NCBI RefSeq assembly: GCF_024347415.1
Contig: NZ_AP025476.1
Coordinates: forward strand, 2,232,001-2,296,000
Source: Vibrio crassostreae
GTDB lineage: Bacteria; Pseudomonadota; Gammaproteobacteria; Enterobacterales; Vibrionaceae
Direction of reading: 5' to 3'
DNA length: 64,000 nt
Shown here piece after piece: positions 50,522-60,638 of this stretch. Both the position numbers and the translations under genes were made by a program. Positions within the stretch are counted from its first letter, which is position 1. Each line of letters starts with the position of its first letter. The notes beneath the pieces are model-generated. The model did no database searches. It saw nothing but the letters and a program-made list of their open reading frames with translations, and had not been told where the DNA came from.

Positions 50522-53062
50522 TTAAGCCATCGGTAGATTTACAGTAATGATATTAATGACATCTTGTGTTGGTGGTGCTCCTAAAACAACCTGCTCTAAC
50601 GCTTTATCGACTTGTTCAGTAAGTTCCGCGTTGTTCATAGGTTCAACGTGGACACGTAGACTCTCTAGTGCAAATTGAATCAGTTCTAGGTTGTTGTCTT
50701 CTAACGCCACATACAGCGTCACTAACAGCTCTTCAGTGTTATCTTTATTTCGAAGATCAGGTTTAGGCAGTGACTCGCTTTTACTTTTCGAATCGTGTTG
50801 TTTTACGTCTTGGCTTTCGAGATCATCCGCTTTTACTTCATGGTATTGGTAAAGCTTATTTGAATAGCGGAATAAAGCATCATCCAGTTCACGCTCATCA
50901 ATCGGCTTAGCGATAATATAATCCACACCCGCTCCCAGCATACGCTCACGAGTCTCTTTAAAGACATCAGCCGTACAACCAAACACCAATACCGATGACA
51001 CATCACCTATCAACGCACGAATCGCAGTGGTTGATTCAACACCATCCATCACAGGCATATGGTTATCCATGAGTATCAAATCAAAGCGCTCAGCAACCAC
51101 GGCTTGTATCGCTAACTCACCATTCTCGACGCTCTTACAAATGAATCCTTTGCTGCTCATGAAGGTTTCAATGATCACTGTATTGGTTCGGTTATCCTCG
51201 ACGATCAGTACCTTTAAGCCTGAGTAGTCTAGCTTCTTGTGTGGCAAGCTCTCGATTTCGCCAGGCTGGCAAGGTTGAATCTTCAAGCGAACATCAAAGC
51301 TCGTGCCTATCCCTTCTTCACTGGTGACGGTAATACTGCCATCCATCAGTTGGGCAATTTTCTTCACAATCGCTAAGCCAAGACCCGTACCGCCAAAACG
51401 CCTTGTAGTGGAAGACTCCGCTTGTTCAAACGGTTTAAAAATACGCTTTTGAGCTTCTTTAGAGATGCCAATTCCGGTGTCACGAACTCGAATACTAAGG
51501 TAGGTGTCACTTCCCTCTACGACTTCTTTCAAGTACACCTCAACAAAGCCTCTGGAGGTGAACTTCACCGCGTTGTTCAACAAGTTAAACAAAATTTGGC
51601 GCAGGCGAGCTTTATCTGAGAAATACCAACGACCAGAAGGCACCTCGGAGTACACTTTGAATTGAAGCCCTTTCTCGGAAGACAATGTGTAGTAAACACT
51701 GTTAATACTGCCGATGATCGAATCAAGCGGGAAACGCGTTTCATCAAGATCCAACCTACCCTGCTCGATCTTCGAGAAGTCTAAGATCTCGTTGAGTAGG
51801 GTCATCATATGATCGCCGGACTCATACAGGCTCTTAAGATGCTTCTCTTGTTCGGAGTTTAGAGGCGTTTTTAATAGGATCTGAGCGGTACCCAACACAC
51901 CATTCATAGGGGTGCGAATTTCATGTGATAGGGTTGCAAGGAAAGCGGTTTTTGCATTGGTAGATGCCTGAGCTTTAACCTTTTCCGCTTCGAGATAAAT
52001 AGTCTTTTCGTTAAAGGTTTTAATTAAATGGCCGATTTCGTCATCACTCGAGTAATCCACATCAATGATTTCGCCGGCTTTCGAGCTATCAACCTGTGCA
52101 GCAATCCTTGTGATTGGACTAATCAAATAACGATTCAATAAGTAATATCCCGCCATCACACAAAGTAGCAATAGCGGAACAATACCGCCTTCAATGCTCA
52201 TCACCTGGCGAAATACTTCGTCTGCTACACGTGTTTTTGAGTTCACCACATCCACTTGCCAGCCGAAATCACCAAATTGGTTGCTACTGATATAGATGCC
52301 TTCAACAAGATTGAAGTTATAAGAAACCAACACTTGGTTGAGTTTATCTCTCAGGGTGATACCAAGATTGTACTCTTCGGCGTGGTTTTTAATGAAACCC
52401 AACAACTCTTCGAGCGAGAGATCCACCGTCGCAATACCAGCAAAGGTGCCATCATAGTAATAAGGTGACGAAGCCGTAATCATTCGAACGTGAGTATAGG
52501 GATCAATATAGACATCGCTCCAAGAGATGGTTCCCTGTGGCTTGTCTACAACCGAGGTATACCAATACTCTTCGTGATAAGGGGCGTTTTTAGGATTGTT
52601 GTAAGAGAACAGTTGATCAATCGTGCCATCGTCAGCTTTGTTGAAAAAATAACTGTTTAAGAGCTTGTCGGAATCCAACGCATACGGTTCTGGCCAAATA
52701 CCAGCGCTAACAATTGTGTCATCGCTCGCGGCTAACATCGACTTGAATAGCGGGATGACATCTTCACCTTTGCGATGTGCTTGAGCAAAACCAACTAAAC
52801 TATCAACAAAACCTTGAGAGCTACTGAGTGGCTCTGTAATCAATGCGGATAACAGTTGCGTACGTAAGTCGAGGTTTTGTTGTAATTTGGCGCGCACAGG
52901 GGATTCTACGACGTAATACGTCACACTACCGACAATGGCAATAAACATAGCAAGGTACAGCCCAAGCGCTACCATGCTTTTTTTCTTTAAAGACGACCGT
53001 ATCTGCATAATTCTTTTATTGTTTTCTTTTCTGTTAAACCTAGTGTTTATCATCCATGACAT
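50522..53062 (-). CDS. Hybrid sensor histidine kinase with Cache domain and receiver
   Basis: An 846-residue protein: helix 1 (about 30-52), a periplasmic double-Cache sensor (about 60-285; WSDVYIDPYTHVRMITASSPYYYDGTFAGIATVDLSL is typical), helix 2 (about 288-310), a HAMP domain, HisKA with phospho-accepting His380 in LSHEIRTPMNGVLG, an ATPase domain (NLLNNAVKFT, RVRDTGIGI, GGTGLGLAIVKK), and a receiver with phospho-accepting Asp666 in LILMDNHMP. The last 120 residues are helical but lack a canonical Hpt His. ATGs at 53062 and 53008 are possible; AAGG stands 4 bases before the first. The ligand is probably a small organic compound. No response-regulator gene is adjacent. Confidence 0.88.
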   Translation of the reverse strand: MSWMINTRFNRKENNKRIMQIRSSLKKKSMVALGLYLAMFIAIVGSVTYYVVESPVRAKLQQNLDLRTQLLSALITEPLSSSQGFVDSLVGFAQAHRKGEDVIPLFKSMLAASDDTIVSAGIWPEPYALDSDKLLNSYFFNKADDGTIDQLFSYNNPKNAPYHEEYWYTSVVDKPQGTISWSDVYIDPYTHVRMITASSPYYYDGTFAGIATVDLSLEELLGFIKNHAEEYNLGITLRDKLNQVLVSYNFNLVEGIYISSNQFGDFGWQVDVVNSKTRVADEVFRQVMSIEGGIVPLLLLCVMAGYYLLNRYLISPITRIAAQVDSSKAGEIIDVDYSSDDEIGHLIKTFNEKTIYLEAEKVKAQASTNAKTAFLATLSHEIRTPMNGVLGTAQILLKTPLNSEQEKHLKSLYESGDHMMTLLNEILDFSKIEQGRLDLDETRFPLDSIIGSINSVYYTLSSEKGLQFKVYSEVPSGRWYFSDKARLRQILFNLLNNAVKFTSRGFVEVYLKEVVEGSDTYLSIRVRDTGIGISKEAQKRIFKPFEQAESSTTRRFGGTGLGLAIVKKIAQLMDGSITVTSEEGIGTSFDVRLKIQPCQPGEIESLPHKKLDYSGLKVLIVEDNRTNTVIIETFMSSKGFICKSVENGELAIQAVVAERFDLILMDNHMPVMDGVESTTAIRALIGDVSSVLVFGCTADVFKETRERMLGAGVDYIIAKPIDERELDDALFRYSNKLYQYHEVKADDLESQDVKQHDSKSKSESLPKPDLRNKDNTEELLVTLYVALEDNNLELIQFALESLRVHVEPMNNAELTEQVDKALEQVVLGAPPTQDVINIITVNLPMA

Positions 53063-53146
53063 CAAGCCTTTTTAGATTGAAGCTTGATTGGCACAAGTTC
53101 ATTGGTACTATAAGCGCAAATATGTTCCCTTTTACGGTACCTCACT

Positions 53147-53716
53147 TTGACTTTACAAGATATTCTTGCGCTTCCAGAGTTGGAAGGAAAGCTAATCACA
53201 GAACACAAAACCATCGGATTTGTCACTGCAATGGCAGCGGCACCCAATGTGTTAACCCCGCATGAGTGGCTACCGTTCTTATGGGGTGGCGAAGAAGTCG
53301 CGCCTTTTACGGATGGTGAACAGCTAGAAAGCTACATTGAAGTTATCATCGAGCTTTGGAATAAAACTCGCCCAGAACTGATTGAAGGTACTTGGGTTTG
53401 GCCTGAAGCTTGTCAATTAGACGACGAAGAAGTGGTTAACACTGCCGCTCGTGATTTTTGTGAAGGCTTGCTTCAAGGCTGGCAGATTGCTCGTGATGAT
53501 TGGGAAACGCTAATGCCTGAAGAGAGCGAAGACAACGCGCTTGTTGGCGGCGTCCTACTTTCATTGAGCATGCTTTACGATCCAGAAACTTCAATTGCTA
53601 CGCTTGCAGAGCAAGGCATCGAAGGTCTAGAGCAGTTCGAAGAGATCTTTAACGCTGTTCCGGTCATGCTTTGCGGTCTAACTCAGCGTGGTATTGCACT
53701 GGCTGAAGCTCAATAA
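53147..53716 (+). CDS. UPF0149 (YgfB/YecA-like) family protein
   Basis: A 189-residue acidic protein of the UPF0149 family: an N-terminal helical part (LPELEGKLITEHKTIGFVTAMAAAP) and a helical C-terminal half with FCEGLLQGWQIARDDW, which is characteristic. Members are of unknown function. The start is TTG at 53147, the only start before conserved sequence, with a weak ribosome binding site. It is a single gene with its own terminator, divergent from the hybrid kinase. Confidence 0.78.
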   Translation: MTLQDILALPELEGKLITEHKTIGFVTAMAAAPNVLTPHEWLPFLWGGEEVAPFTDGEQLESYIEVIIELWNKTRPELIEGTWVWPEACQLDDEEVVNTAARDFCEGLLQGWQIARDDWETLMPEESEDNALVGGVLLSLSMLYDPETSIATLAEQGIEGLEQFEEIFNAVPVMLCGLTQRGIALAEAQ

Positions 53717-53737
53717 CAGTTAGTTTTATACATACCC

Positions 53738-53765
53738 AAAAGGCCTCGCTATGAGGCCTTTTTAG
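53738..53765. terminator. Bidirectional terminator after UPF0149 gene
   Basis: AAAGGCCTC and GAGGCCTTT form a perfect 9-bp stem with loop GCTAT, followed by T residues; it lies between converging genes. Confidence 0.88.
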
Positions 53766-53792
53766 TTTTTAGACGAAATGAAAATAGAAGCT

Positions 53793-54824
53793 TTAGAAGC
53801 CTTTCCAATCGAAATCATCAATGCGCTCATCAGCAATATAGAACAGCTTAGTACCACTGCTGACAACTTGGTCTAGTTCTGGGTTCAGTTCAATACCACT
53901 TCCCGTATCAATCGCGATCAGCGTTGCTTGATACTTCTCTTTAAACACAGAGAAAATAGGCGCAACGGTGACAGGCTCGGCGTCTTCAGGGAAATACGTT
54001 GAATACTGTGTCATGCCTCTTGTTGAGCTCAATAACTCTTGATGAAGCGCACTTGATCCTGGGTCTACCGCAGCCTTTGCTAGCATCTCTGCACCCACCG
54101 CTGGAATACATTCAGAGTTAGGGCAATGCTTGTGCAATAAATCGCTTAGCGCTTCGTCTTTAAAGTAAACAAGAAGGTGTGCCTTAGGGTTTCGGTTGGC
54201 ACAGTAAAGCGCCGCAGATAGCGTAATGTCGTCTTCTGGGTTATCAATCAAGATGCAACTTGCAGACTCAATGCCCGTTTTCTCCATCTCTTTACCATCG
54301 GTATAGCTGTTTACTTTAACGAAATTGATTTCACCGGGTAACGGGTTCTCGATATCTGAACGCGTACATAATACGATTGGTCGCTTACCTGTTTCTTCGT
54401 GTTGCAGCATGCGGATGAGATGAATGGTTCTTTGCTCATTCCACCCCAACATCAAAATGTGGTTGTCCACTCTAACTCTCCTTTTTCCTAGCAAGCCCGC
54501 TCGCCAATATTCAACACCTTCTGTCGCCACTTTACCCAGTAACGCGGCGAAAAGGCTCAACCCTCCAGGAATCACAAATAGAATAACGATCCACTGCCCC
54601 GCTACCGTGGTCGGTGATAAATCACCATAACCAACTGTAGAAGCCGTTACCACCAAGTAGTAAGCGAATACGGTAACCGAACTGGTTAAATCTGTTTCAC
54701 CCGCCAAATACAGCATCGACCACGATAGAACTATGTAGCCAAGAAAAGTGAACAGTAAGTTTTTGCCATTCAAAACAAAGATGTTTGCTTTGATCCAGCG
54801 TTTGAGTTGTAACCAGATTATCAT
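53793..54824 (-). CDS. Potassium channel protein with TrkA-N (RCK) domain
   Basis: A 343-residue protein with two membrane helices around a pore whose selectivity filter is TVGYGD (residues 63-68), followed by a cytoplasmic RCK/TrkA-N domain beginning DNHILMLGWNEQRT and ending near residue 240, and a further C-terminal domain of about 100 residues. It is a ligand-gated potassium channel of the KefA-unrelated Kch/MthK type. The gating ligand is unknown. AGAGG before the ATG supports the start. Confidence 0.9.
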   Translation of the reverse strand: MIIWLQLKRWIKANIFVLNGKNLLFTFLGYIVLSWSMLYLAGETDLTSSVTVFAYYLVVTASTVGYGDLSPTTVAGQWIVILFVIPGGLSLFAALLGKVATEGVEYWRAGLLGKRRVRVDNHILMLGWNEQRTIHLIRMLQHEETGKRPIVLCTRSDIENPLPGEINFVKVNSYTDGKEMEKTGIESASCILIDNPEDDITLSAALYCANRNPKAHLLVYFKDEALSDLLHKHCPNSECIPAVGAEMLAKAAVDPGSSALHQELLSSTRGMTQYSTYFPEDAEPVTVAPIFSVFKEKYQATLIAIDTGSGIELNPELDQVVSSGTKLFYIADERIDDFDWKGF

Positions 54825-54945
54825 TCGAGCCTCTGCCTCATTTCTCTTACCTACATGCTAGAAAAAATACGCGATATCAACAAGATGTATCATCAGAAAA
54901 AGATACATGATCACAATATTGATATTGGCGGCCTATACTCAGGTA

Positions 54946-54977
54946 CAAAAAAACCAGCACTATTGGCTGGTTTTTTG
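54946..54977. terminator. Terminator of nadA
   Basis: AAAAACCAGC / GCTGGTTTTT pair around a 7-base loop, with A residues to the left (T-run on the minus strand) and T residues to the right. It is about 22 bases beyond the nadA stop codon. Confidence 0.88.
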
Positions 54978-54998
54978 TTGATTAGATAAAAGAACGGC

Positions 54999-56060
54999 TT
55001 ACGCGTTACCTTTTACCTGCACATTTAACTGCTCTGCAAAATCTAGCATGCGGTTCAATGGGACAAGAGACTTTACACGTAGCTCGTCAGAAACGAAGAT
55101 CTCGTGTTGCTCACCACCATTCTCAAGCGCATTTTCAATCGCTTCAAGGCCGTTCATTGCCATCCAAGGGCAGTGTGCACAGCTACGACAAGTTGCACCA
55201 GCACCTGCCGTTGGCGCTTCAATCAGTTCTTTTTCAGGAACCAATTGCTGCATCTTGAAGAAGATACCTTTGTCAGTAGCAACAATCATCTGTGGATGAG
55301 GAAGCTCTTTTGCTTTCTTGATCAGTTGGCTTGTTGAACCTACAGCATCCGCCAGTTCAACGACACTTGCTGGTGATTCTGGGTGAACCAAAATAGCCGC
55401 TTCTGGGTATACCGATTTCATTTTCTTCAAAGCATCAGCTGAGAACTCATCATGAACGATACACTCACCTTGCCAAAGCAACATGTCAGCGCCGGTTTGA
55501 TTTGCGATGTAAGAACCTAGGTGACGGTCTGGGCCCCAAATAATGGGTTTGCCTTCAGCATCTAGGCTTTCAACGATCTCTAAAGCGATACTCGACGTAA
55601 CCACCCAGTCTGCACGAGCTTTAACAGCCGCAGAGGTGTTCGCGTATACAACCACGGTGTGGTCAGGGTGAGCATCACAAAATTCTGTAAATTTGTCAGC
55701 CGGACAACCAAGATCAAGTGAACATTCAGCTTCAAGTGTTGGCATTAGAATGCGTTTTTCAGGAGTAAGAATCTTTGCAGACTCACCCATGAAACGAACA
55801 CCAGCAATGATCAAAGTGCTTGCTGAGTGACGGTTACCGAACTTAGCCATTTCTAATGAATCGCCAACGAAACCACCAGTTTCTTCTGCCAGAGCCTGAA
55901 TTTCAGGATCTGTGTAGTAGTGTGCAATTAGAACTGCATCTTTTTCTTGAAGTAGTTTTTTGATGTTTGCGATGTGGGCCTGTTTCTGAGCGTCGCTCAA
56001 TGGAACTGGCTTAGGCGGAAACGGGTAAACTGTATCGATTTTATCTAGTATATGACTCAT
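54999..56060 (-). CDS. nadA: Quinolinate synthase A
   Basis: A 353-residue enzyme that condenses iminoaspartate with dihydroxyacetone phosphate to quinolinate for NAD synthesis. Three repeated Rossmann-like parts carry [27 protein letters not shown], the cluster cysteines in [25 protein letters not shown] and [16 protein letters not shown], and [15 protein letters not shown]; a 4Fe-4S cluster is expected. The frame opens at 56078, but the ATG at 56060 (MSHILD), with AAGAG 2 bases upstream, is the family start. It lies downstream of the tol-pal operon, as in many gammaproteobacteria, 209 bases from cpoB. Confidence 0.96.
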   Translation of the reverse strand: MSHILDKIDTVYPFPPKPVPLSDAQKQAHIANIKKLLQEKDAVLIAHYYTDPEIQALAEETGGFVGDSLEMAKFGNRHSASTLIIAGVRFMGESAKILTPEKRILMPTLEAECSLDLGCPADKFTEFCDAHPDHTVVVYANTSAAVKARADWVVTSSIALEIVESLDAEGKPIIWGPDRHLGSYIANQTGADMLLWQGECIVHDEFSADALKKMKSVYPEAAILVHPESPASVVELADAVGSTSQLIKKAKELPHPQMIVATDKGIFFKMQQLVPEKELIEAPTAGAGATCRSCAHCPWMAMNGLEAIENALENGGEQHEIFVSDELRVKSLVPLNRMLDFAEQLNVQVKGNA

Positions 56061-56235
56061 TGCTCTTGCTCTACGCAACTTCTTCCGAGAATCCGAGTAT
56101 TCTACACAGGACAGCGATTGGGATCAAAAAGGATTGGTTGCAAGCAGTGGCTAGCTAATGCTTAAAACGCATAAACAAGGCGACGTGTTGGCATCACAAA
56201 GAAGATAAGTAAACACTAAACGGAAGTAGTCAGGT

Positions 56236-56266
56236 ATAAAAAAGAGGCGCCTAAGCACCTCTATTT
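56236..56266 (-). terminator. Terminator of the tol-pal operon
   Basis: AGAGGTGC / GCGCCTCT, with two mispairs absorbed as bulges, forms a hairpin on the minus strand followed by six T residues, 4 bases after the cpoB stop codon. No tRNA gene lies between cpoB and nadA, unlike in E. coli. Confidence 0.75.
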
Positions 56267-56269
56267 TGT

Positions 56270-57058
56270 TTACAAGTGGGTTTTAGCCACTTTAGCCGAA
56301 GCACTGTTTGGGTACTCGGTTACGACTTGTTGGTAATATTTCTTAGCTTGCGTCGCGTTGTTGTTGCGCGCAGCTATGTCACCAAGCTTAACCAGTGCAT
56401 CTGCTCGCTTGTTGGAGTCTTTGTAAGACACAACAGCTGCGAAGCTCTTCACCGCTTCTTTATCTTGCTTCTTAGCGAAATAAAGCTGACCTAACCAGTA
56501 ATGTGAGTTAGGTGTGAAGGTTGAATCTGGGAAGTCTTTTTGAAACTTTTGGAATGCGGCAATCGCACCCGTGTAGTCTCGTTGCTTTAGAATCATATCT
56601 ACAGCATTTTGATAAGCGGTTTGCTCATCGACATCAGTACTGAACGTACCAGAAGCATCTTTAGAGCCTTCGCTCGCTGCCACTGCTACCGTTGCGGTTC
56701 CTGCTGCTTTCACCTCGCCTCTAACGCGATCCAGTTCAATGAACAGTTCACGTTGGCGCTCTAGCATTTGCTTCATATCGTAGCTGTTTCGTTCCAACTC
56801 ACCACGAAGTTCACTGATTTCCAGTGCCATGTCGTCGATTTGCTGTTGCATTTGAAGCTGAACAAGGTTGCGATTTTGAAGCAGGCGCTCTAAACGCTCA
56901 ATATCTGATTCGTTAGATGCAGACGCTGCTCGAGAGGAAGATGATGAATTGGTTGCGGTGCTATTGAGATCGGATACTGGAGCTGGTGCAGCGAACGCGA
57001 TGTTCGCTGCACTTGCCAGTAACGAAAGCAAAATGACTCGCTTTGTGTTACTGAACAT
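56270..57058 (-). CDS. cpoB: CpoB (YbgF), Tol-Pal-associated periplasmic TPR protein
   Basis: A 262-residue periplasmic protein with a signal peptide (about 1-23), a Ser-rich linker (30-45), a coiled-coil trimerisation region (about 55-115, many Gln, Leu, Glu) and a C-terminal TPR domain (about 145-260; AYQNAVDMILKQRDYTGAIAAFQKFQKDFPDS and HYWLGQLYFAKKQDKEAV). CpoB coordinates peptidoglycan synthesis with Tol-Pal during division. GAGG 9 bases before the ATG at 57058 picks it over the TTG at 57073. Confidence 0.93.
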   Translation of the reverse strand: MFSNTKRVILLSLLASAANIAFAAPAPVSDLNSTATNSSSSSRAASASNESDIERLERLLQNRNLVQLQMQQQIDDMALEISELRGELERNSYDMKQMLERQRELFIELDRVRGEVKAAGTATVAVAASEGSKDASGTFSTDVDEQTAYQNAVDMILKQRDYTGAIAAFQKFQKDFPDSTFTPNSHYWLGQLYFAKKQDKEAVKSFAAVVSYKDSNKRADALVKLGDIAARNNNATQAKKYYQQVVTEYPNSASAKVAKTHL

Positions 57059-57091
57059 GAGGCAATTCCTCAATTATATAGTCTACTAAAA

Positions 57092-57634
57092 TTAGTAAAC
57101 TAGTACTGCGCGACGGTTTTTAGCGTACACATCTTCAGATTGACCTAGAAGAAGTGGCTTCTCTTCACCGTAGCTTACGATAGAGATTTGGTCAGCTTGA
57201 ACACCTAGAGCTTGTAGGTATTTCGCTACAGCTTGTGCACGACGCTCGCCAAGTGCGATGTTGTACTCAGGAGTACCGCGCTCATCAGCGTGACCTTCGA
57301 TAGTAACGTTCATGTCAACGTTCTTAACTAGGTATGCTGCGTGAGCTGCTAGCATTTCTTCGTAATCGCCAGCGATAGTAGAGTTATCGAATGCGAAGTA
57401 GATTGTTTGAGTTTCACGTAGCGCTTGCTCTTTAAGCTCTTGCTCAGACAGTTGACCGTTAGCGTCAATTGGCGTTACAACAGTTGTGTCTACGTTGCTT
57501 TCTGAACCTGAAGTTGTTTGGTTGCTTTCTGTACCAGATGTTGCAGATGTTGCTTCATCAGTTGAGCTACATGCCGTTACTGCCATCACTGGTAGTGCAA
57601 TCATCAAGCCTTTAAGAACTTTGTTAAGTTGCAT
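57092..57634 (-). CDS. pal: Peptidoglycan-associated lipoprotein Pal
   Basis: A 180-residue outer-membrane lipoprotein with lipobox VTAC (Cys22), a Ser/Thr/Glu-rich linker (23-60) and an OmpA-like peptidoglycan-binding domain (about 72-180: [54 protein letters not shown]). It binds peptidoglycan and TolB. It follows tolB by 111 bases and precedes cpoB by 33 bases. Confidence 0.97.
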   Translation of the reverse strand: MQLNKVLKGLMIALPVMAVTACSSTDEATSATSGTESNQTTSGSESNVDTTVVTPIDANGQLSEQELKEQALRETQTIYFAFDNSTIAGDYEEMLAAHAAYLVKNVDMNVTIEGHADERGTPEYNIALGERRAQAVAKYLQALGVQADQISIVSYGEEKPLLLGQSEDVYAKNRRAVLVY

Positions 57635-57745
57635 CTTTTTTTCCTTACGTTATCAAACTTAGTTTCTACAGCGACTAAGTGCTATAGATAGTTAATTGCC
57701 ACAATAGTTAACACTATCAATAGCTAAAAGAATGTATCAAGAGAA

Positions 57746-59098
57746 CTAGAGGAACGGTGACCACGCAGGCGCTCTTACACGTCCGTTGGTTGCCGGTAAT
57801 CTAGCTTTAAAACGGCCATCGATAGAAACCATCGATAGTACGTTAGTTTTATTGTAAATAGAGCTATAGATAACCATACCTCCATTCGGCGCAATGCTTG
57901 GAGATTCATCTAACAATGTTTTTGTTAGCACCTGAACCGCACCGGTTTCCAAATCCTGCTTAGCCAAGTTAAAACCTGAGTTACTGCGATTCACCATGAT
58001 AAGGAATCGACCATCAGGGGTGATCTGGCCACCTAAGTTTTGGCTACCTTGCCAAGTAATACGAGAAGTCGAATTATTGGACAAATTTACATTATAAATC
58101 TGAGGTTTACCACCACGATCCGATGTGAAAATAAGAGACTTCCCATCTGGGTGCCAGAATGGTTCAGTATTATTCGAACGGCCGCGGGTAATTTGAGTCA
58201 GCTTACGGCTAGCAAGGTCAAGTGTGTACACCTGAAGGCTGCCTGTTTTCGACAATACCAATGCCAATGTTTTACCATCTGGCGAGAATCTTGGCGCACC
58301 ATTGTGACGAGGGTATGACGTCACTTTCTCACGTTCACCGGTGTAAATATTCATGATAAATATTTCAGCTTGGCCATTCTGGAAGCTCACATACGCAAGT
58401 TTCTTACCATCTGGTGACCATGCTGGAGACATAAGAGGCTGCTTAGAACGAAGTACTAAACGCTCATTAAAGCCATCGTAGTCAGCAACACGAAGTTGGT
58501 ATGGGTACTTATCTTTGTCGTTCACAACTACGTAAGAGATACGAGTTAAGAACGCGCCTTTCTCACCGGTTAATTCTTCATACACTAAGTCCGAAATACG
58601 GTGTGCGTATTCTCTCAAGCGCTTGCCAGGAACCGTTGCTTTTTTGTTGAACAACACGTGGTCTTTAGAAAGCACCAATTGGCCTTCATCACTTAATGCA
58701 CGGCTTTGTCCTTTAGTCAGCTGACCACGAACAATGTCGATCAATTGGTAGTTCACCACGTACTGCCCTTCGGCATTTTTAGTGATGCTACCTGTTAGCA
58801 ATGAATCAACGCCTAGGTTAGTCCAAGCATCAAAGTTCACCTCAGTTTCGCTGTAAGGCGTTTGAGGCATTTTGCTTGTCGCAACTGGGCTGAATTTACC
58901 ACTGCGTTGTAGGTCAGAAGCTATAACTGCTGATACATCGTGTGGCAATGGCTCTGCGCCTTCCCAACGGAAAGGTACAATAGCGATAGGTCGTGCAGAG
59001 TTAATACCGTCTGTAATAACCAGCTCCAGTGCCGCATGTGCAAACTGGCTGCTTGTAGCTATTAAGAAAACAAAACTCAGTAGTAGTTTCTTTAACAC
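57746..59098 (-). CDS. tolB: Tol-Pal system protein TolB
   Basis: A 450-residue periplasmic protein with a signal peptide (about 1-22), an N-terminal D1 domain and a six-bladed beta-propeller made of repeats such as [30 protein letters not shown] and [16 protein letters not shown]. TolB binds Pal and is released by TolA. GTG start, with AAGGA upstream, 12 bases after tolA. Confidence 0.97.
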   Translation of the reverse strand: MLKKLLLSFVFLIATSSQFAHAALELVITDGINSARPIAIVPFRWEGAEPLPHDVSAVIASDLQRSGKFSPVATSKMPQTPYSETEVNFDAWTNLGVDSLLTGSITKNAEGQYVVNYQLIDIVRGQLTKGQSRALSDEGQLVLSKDHVLFNKKATVPGKRLREYAHRISDLVYEELTGEKGAFLTRISYVVVNDKDKYPYQLRVADYDGFNERLVLRSKQPLMSPAWSPDGKKLAYVSFQNGQAEIFIMNIYTGEREKVTSYPRHNGAPRFSPDGKTLALVLSKTGSLQVYTLDLASRKLTQITRGRSNNTEPFWHPDGKSLIFTSDRGGKPQIYNVNLSNNSTSRITWQGSQNLGGQITPDGRFLIMVNRSNSGFNLAKQDLETGAVQVLTKTLLDESPSIAPNGGMVIYSSIYNKTNVLSMVSIDGRFKARLPATNGRVRAPAWSPFL

Positions 59099-59110
59099 AA
59101 GTTCGTCCTT

Positions 59111-60178
59111 TTACTCTGGTGATACAGTTAAGTTAATGTCTTTTAGTGATTTCACAATGTCTGGGTCTTTAGGCAATGGATAAGATTGCACTTGTGCCAC
59201 GGCACGCTTGGTTGCTGCGCACAAACGGCTGTCTCCATCCAAAATACTCAAGCTTCCCAGAATCGCATTAGAACCCGTTGGAATGAGCTTAAGATTCACT
59301 CGACATGAGCGTCCTCTATAGCTGTCTTCTAACAACAAGTTCTGTTGAATAAGCTGAGTATAAATCGCACCGTAACGCTGTGCTTCATCACTAATAAATT
59401 GTTGTTTAGCCGAAGAGTTTTGAGTCGACTCAGTTTCAAGCCCAGCAAAGATATCGTTCAATGCTGCTTCTTGTTGTTTACGCTCTTTTTCTGCTTTAGC
59501 TGCAGCTTCTTTTGCCTTACGGGCTTTCTCTGCTGCGGCTGCCGCTTCTTTCTCTTTCGCTATGCGTTGCTTTTCAGCGCGTTCAGCGGCTTCTTTCTCT
59601 TTACGAGCTTTGTCTGCTGCCTCTTTCGCCGCTTTTTCTTTTGCCACGCGTTCTTGTTCAGCTTTTGCGATTGCCGCTTCTTTTGCCTTACGCTCGTTCT
59701 CGGCTTTCACCAACGCAGCTTCTTTCAGCTTGCGATCAGCTTCGGCTTTAGCGGCTTTCTTTTTCTCTTGCTGTAAACGCGCTTCTTCAGCTTTGCGTTG
59801 TTTCTCTTTCTCAACTCGGCGCTTTTCAGCTTCACGAGTCGCTTTAGCCTCTTTCGCTTGTTGTTCTTTTAGCTTACGAATATTTTCTTCTTCAGCTTTA
59901 CGATTCTTTTCAAGTCGTTCGCTTTCACGTCTCAGTTTGTCTAAACGCTCTTGCTCTTTCTTGCTCGCGGCTTCTCGCTGTTGACGAATCTGTTGAGCTT
60001 GCTGGCGAACCAACTGAGGATCAATCACCACAGCCTGAACCATCTGCCCTGTCGGCTTAGGTTCTGACATCGTGAAATCCGCTCCCCAAATAAGCGCAAC
60101 GAATAAAATGACGTGCAGCCCAAGTGAAATAAGAAGCGGTTTTCTGAAACTATTGGATTTTTTATTAGTCGCTTTCAT
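59111..60178 (-). CDS. tolA: Tol-Pal energy-transducing protein TolA
   Basis: A 355-residue protein with one N-terminal membrane helix (about 13-33), a long Ala/Lys/Glu coiled coil (about 55-240, including KEAAAKAEKERKQQ-type repeats) and a globular C-terminal domain (about 255-355; YIQLIQ-like YTQLIQQNLLLEDSYRGRSCRVNLKLIP). It links the TolQR motor to TolB/Pal in the outer membrane. The Lys/Glu repeats make the region low-complexity in DNA and give long false open frames on the opposite strand. Confidence 0.96.
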   Translation of the reverse strand: MKATNKKSNSFRKPLLISLGLHVILFVALIWGADFTMSEPKPTGQMVQAVVIDPQLVRQQAQQIRQQREAASKKEQERLDKLRRESERLEKNRKAEEENIRKLKEQQAKEAKATREAEKRRVEKEKQRKAEEARLQQEKKKAAKAEADRKLKEAALVKAENERKAKEAAIAKAEQERVAKEKAAKEAADKARKEKEAAERAEKQRIAKEKEAAAAAEKARKAKEAAAKAEKERKQQEAALNDIFAGLETESTQNSSAKQQFISDEAQRYGAIYTQLIQQNLLLEDSYRGRSCRVNLKLIPTGSNAILGSLSILDGDSRLCAATKRAVAQVQSYPLPKDPDIVKSLKDINLTVSPE

Positions 60179-60191
60179 GAATGCTACGGAG

Positions 60192-60635
60192 CTATTCCCT
60201 TATATCCGTTAAAAGGCCAACCTTTGGCACACCTGCACGGCTTAATTCATCAAGTAATAAAACCACTTCAGCGTAAGGCGTTGCGGCATCACCGCCAACC
60301 GCCACTGGAGAATTCGGCTTCAAAGACAACTCAGCTTTCACTCGGATGATAATATCTTCCATAGATAAACCACGCTGTACTTCTTCGTCATTAACGCTCA
60401 AGCCAAGTTCACCGTCTTTGTTCACTTCAACGATGATGAAACTTGCGTTGTCGTCCCCCAGTAGGTCTTGTGCCGATTTAGCCGTTGAAGCCTGAGGCAA
60501 TTCAACGTCAACGCCTTGAGTAACAAACGGCGAAGTCACCATAAAAATAATCAGCAAAACAAGCATCACGTCGATGTAAGGTACAACGTTAATCTCTGCC
60601 GTCATTTTGCGTTTTTTAGGTTGGTATCCAGCCAT
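60192..60635 (-). CDS. tolR: Tol-Pal motor protein TolR
   Basis: A 147-residue protein with one membrane helix (about 17-38) that holds the proton-conducting Asp (VVPYIDVMLVLLIIFMV), and a periplasmic domain with GVPKVGLLTD near its end. It is a homologue of ExbD and MotB and uses the proton gradient with TolQ. It starts 3 bases after tolQ and ends 13 bases before tolA. Confidence 0.97.
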   Translation of the reverse strand: MAGYQPKKRKMTAEINVVPYIDVMLVLLIIFMVTSPFVTQGVDVELPQASTAKSAQDLLGDDNASFIIVEVNKDGELGLSVNDEEVQRGLSMEDIIIRVKAELSLKPNSPVAVGGDAATPYAEVVLLLDELSRAGVPKVGLLTDIRE

Positions 60636-60638
60636 CTA

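Noticed and set aside
59345..59984. Long open frames on the plus strand across tolA
   Set aside because: They are mirror images of the Lys/Glu/Ala repeats of tolA, giving Ser/Phe/Leu-rich junk with no start signal or family.
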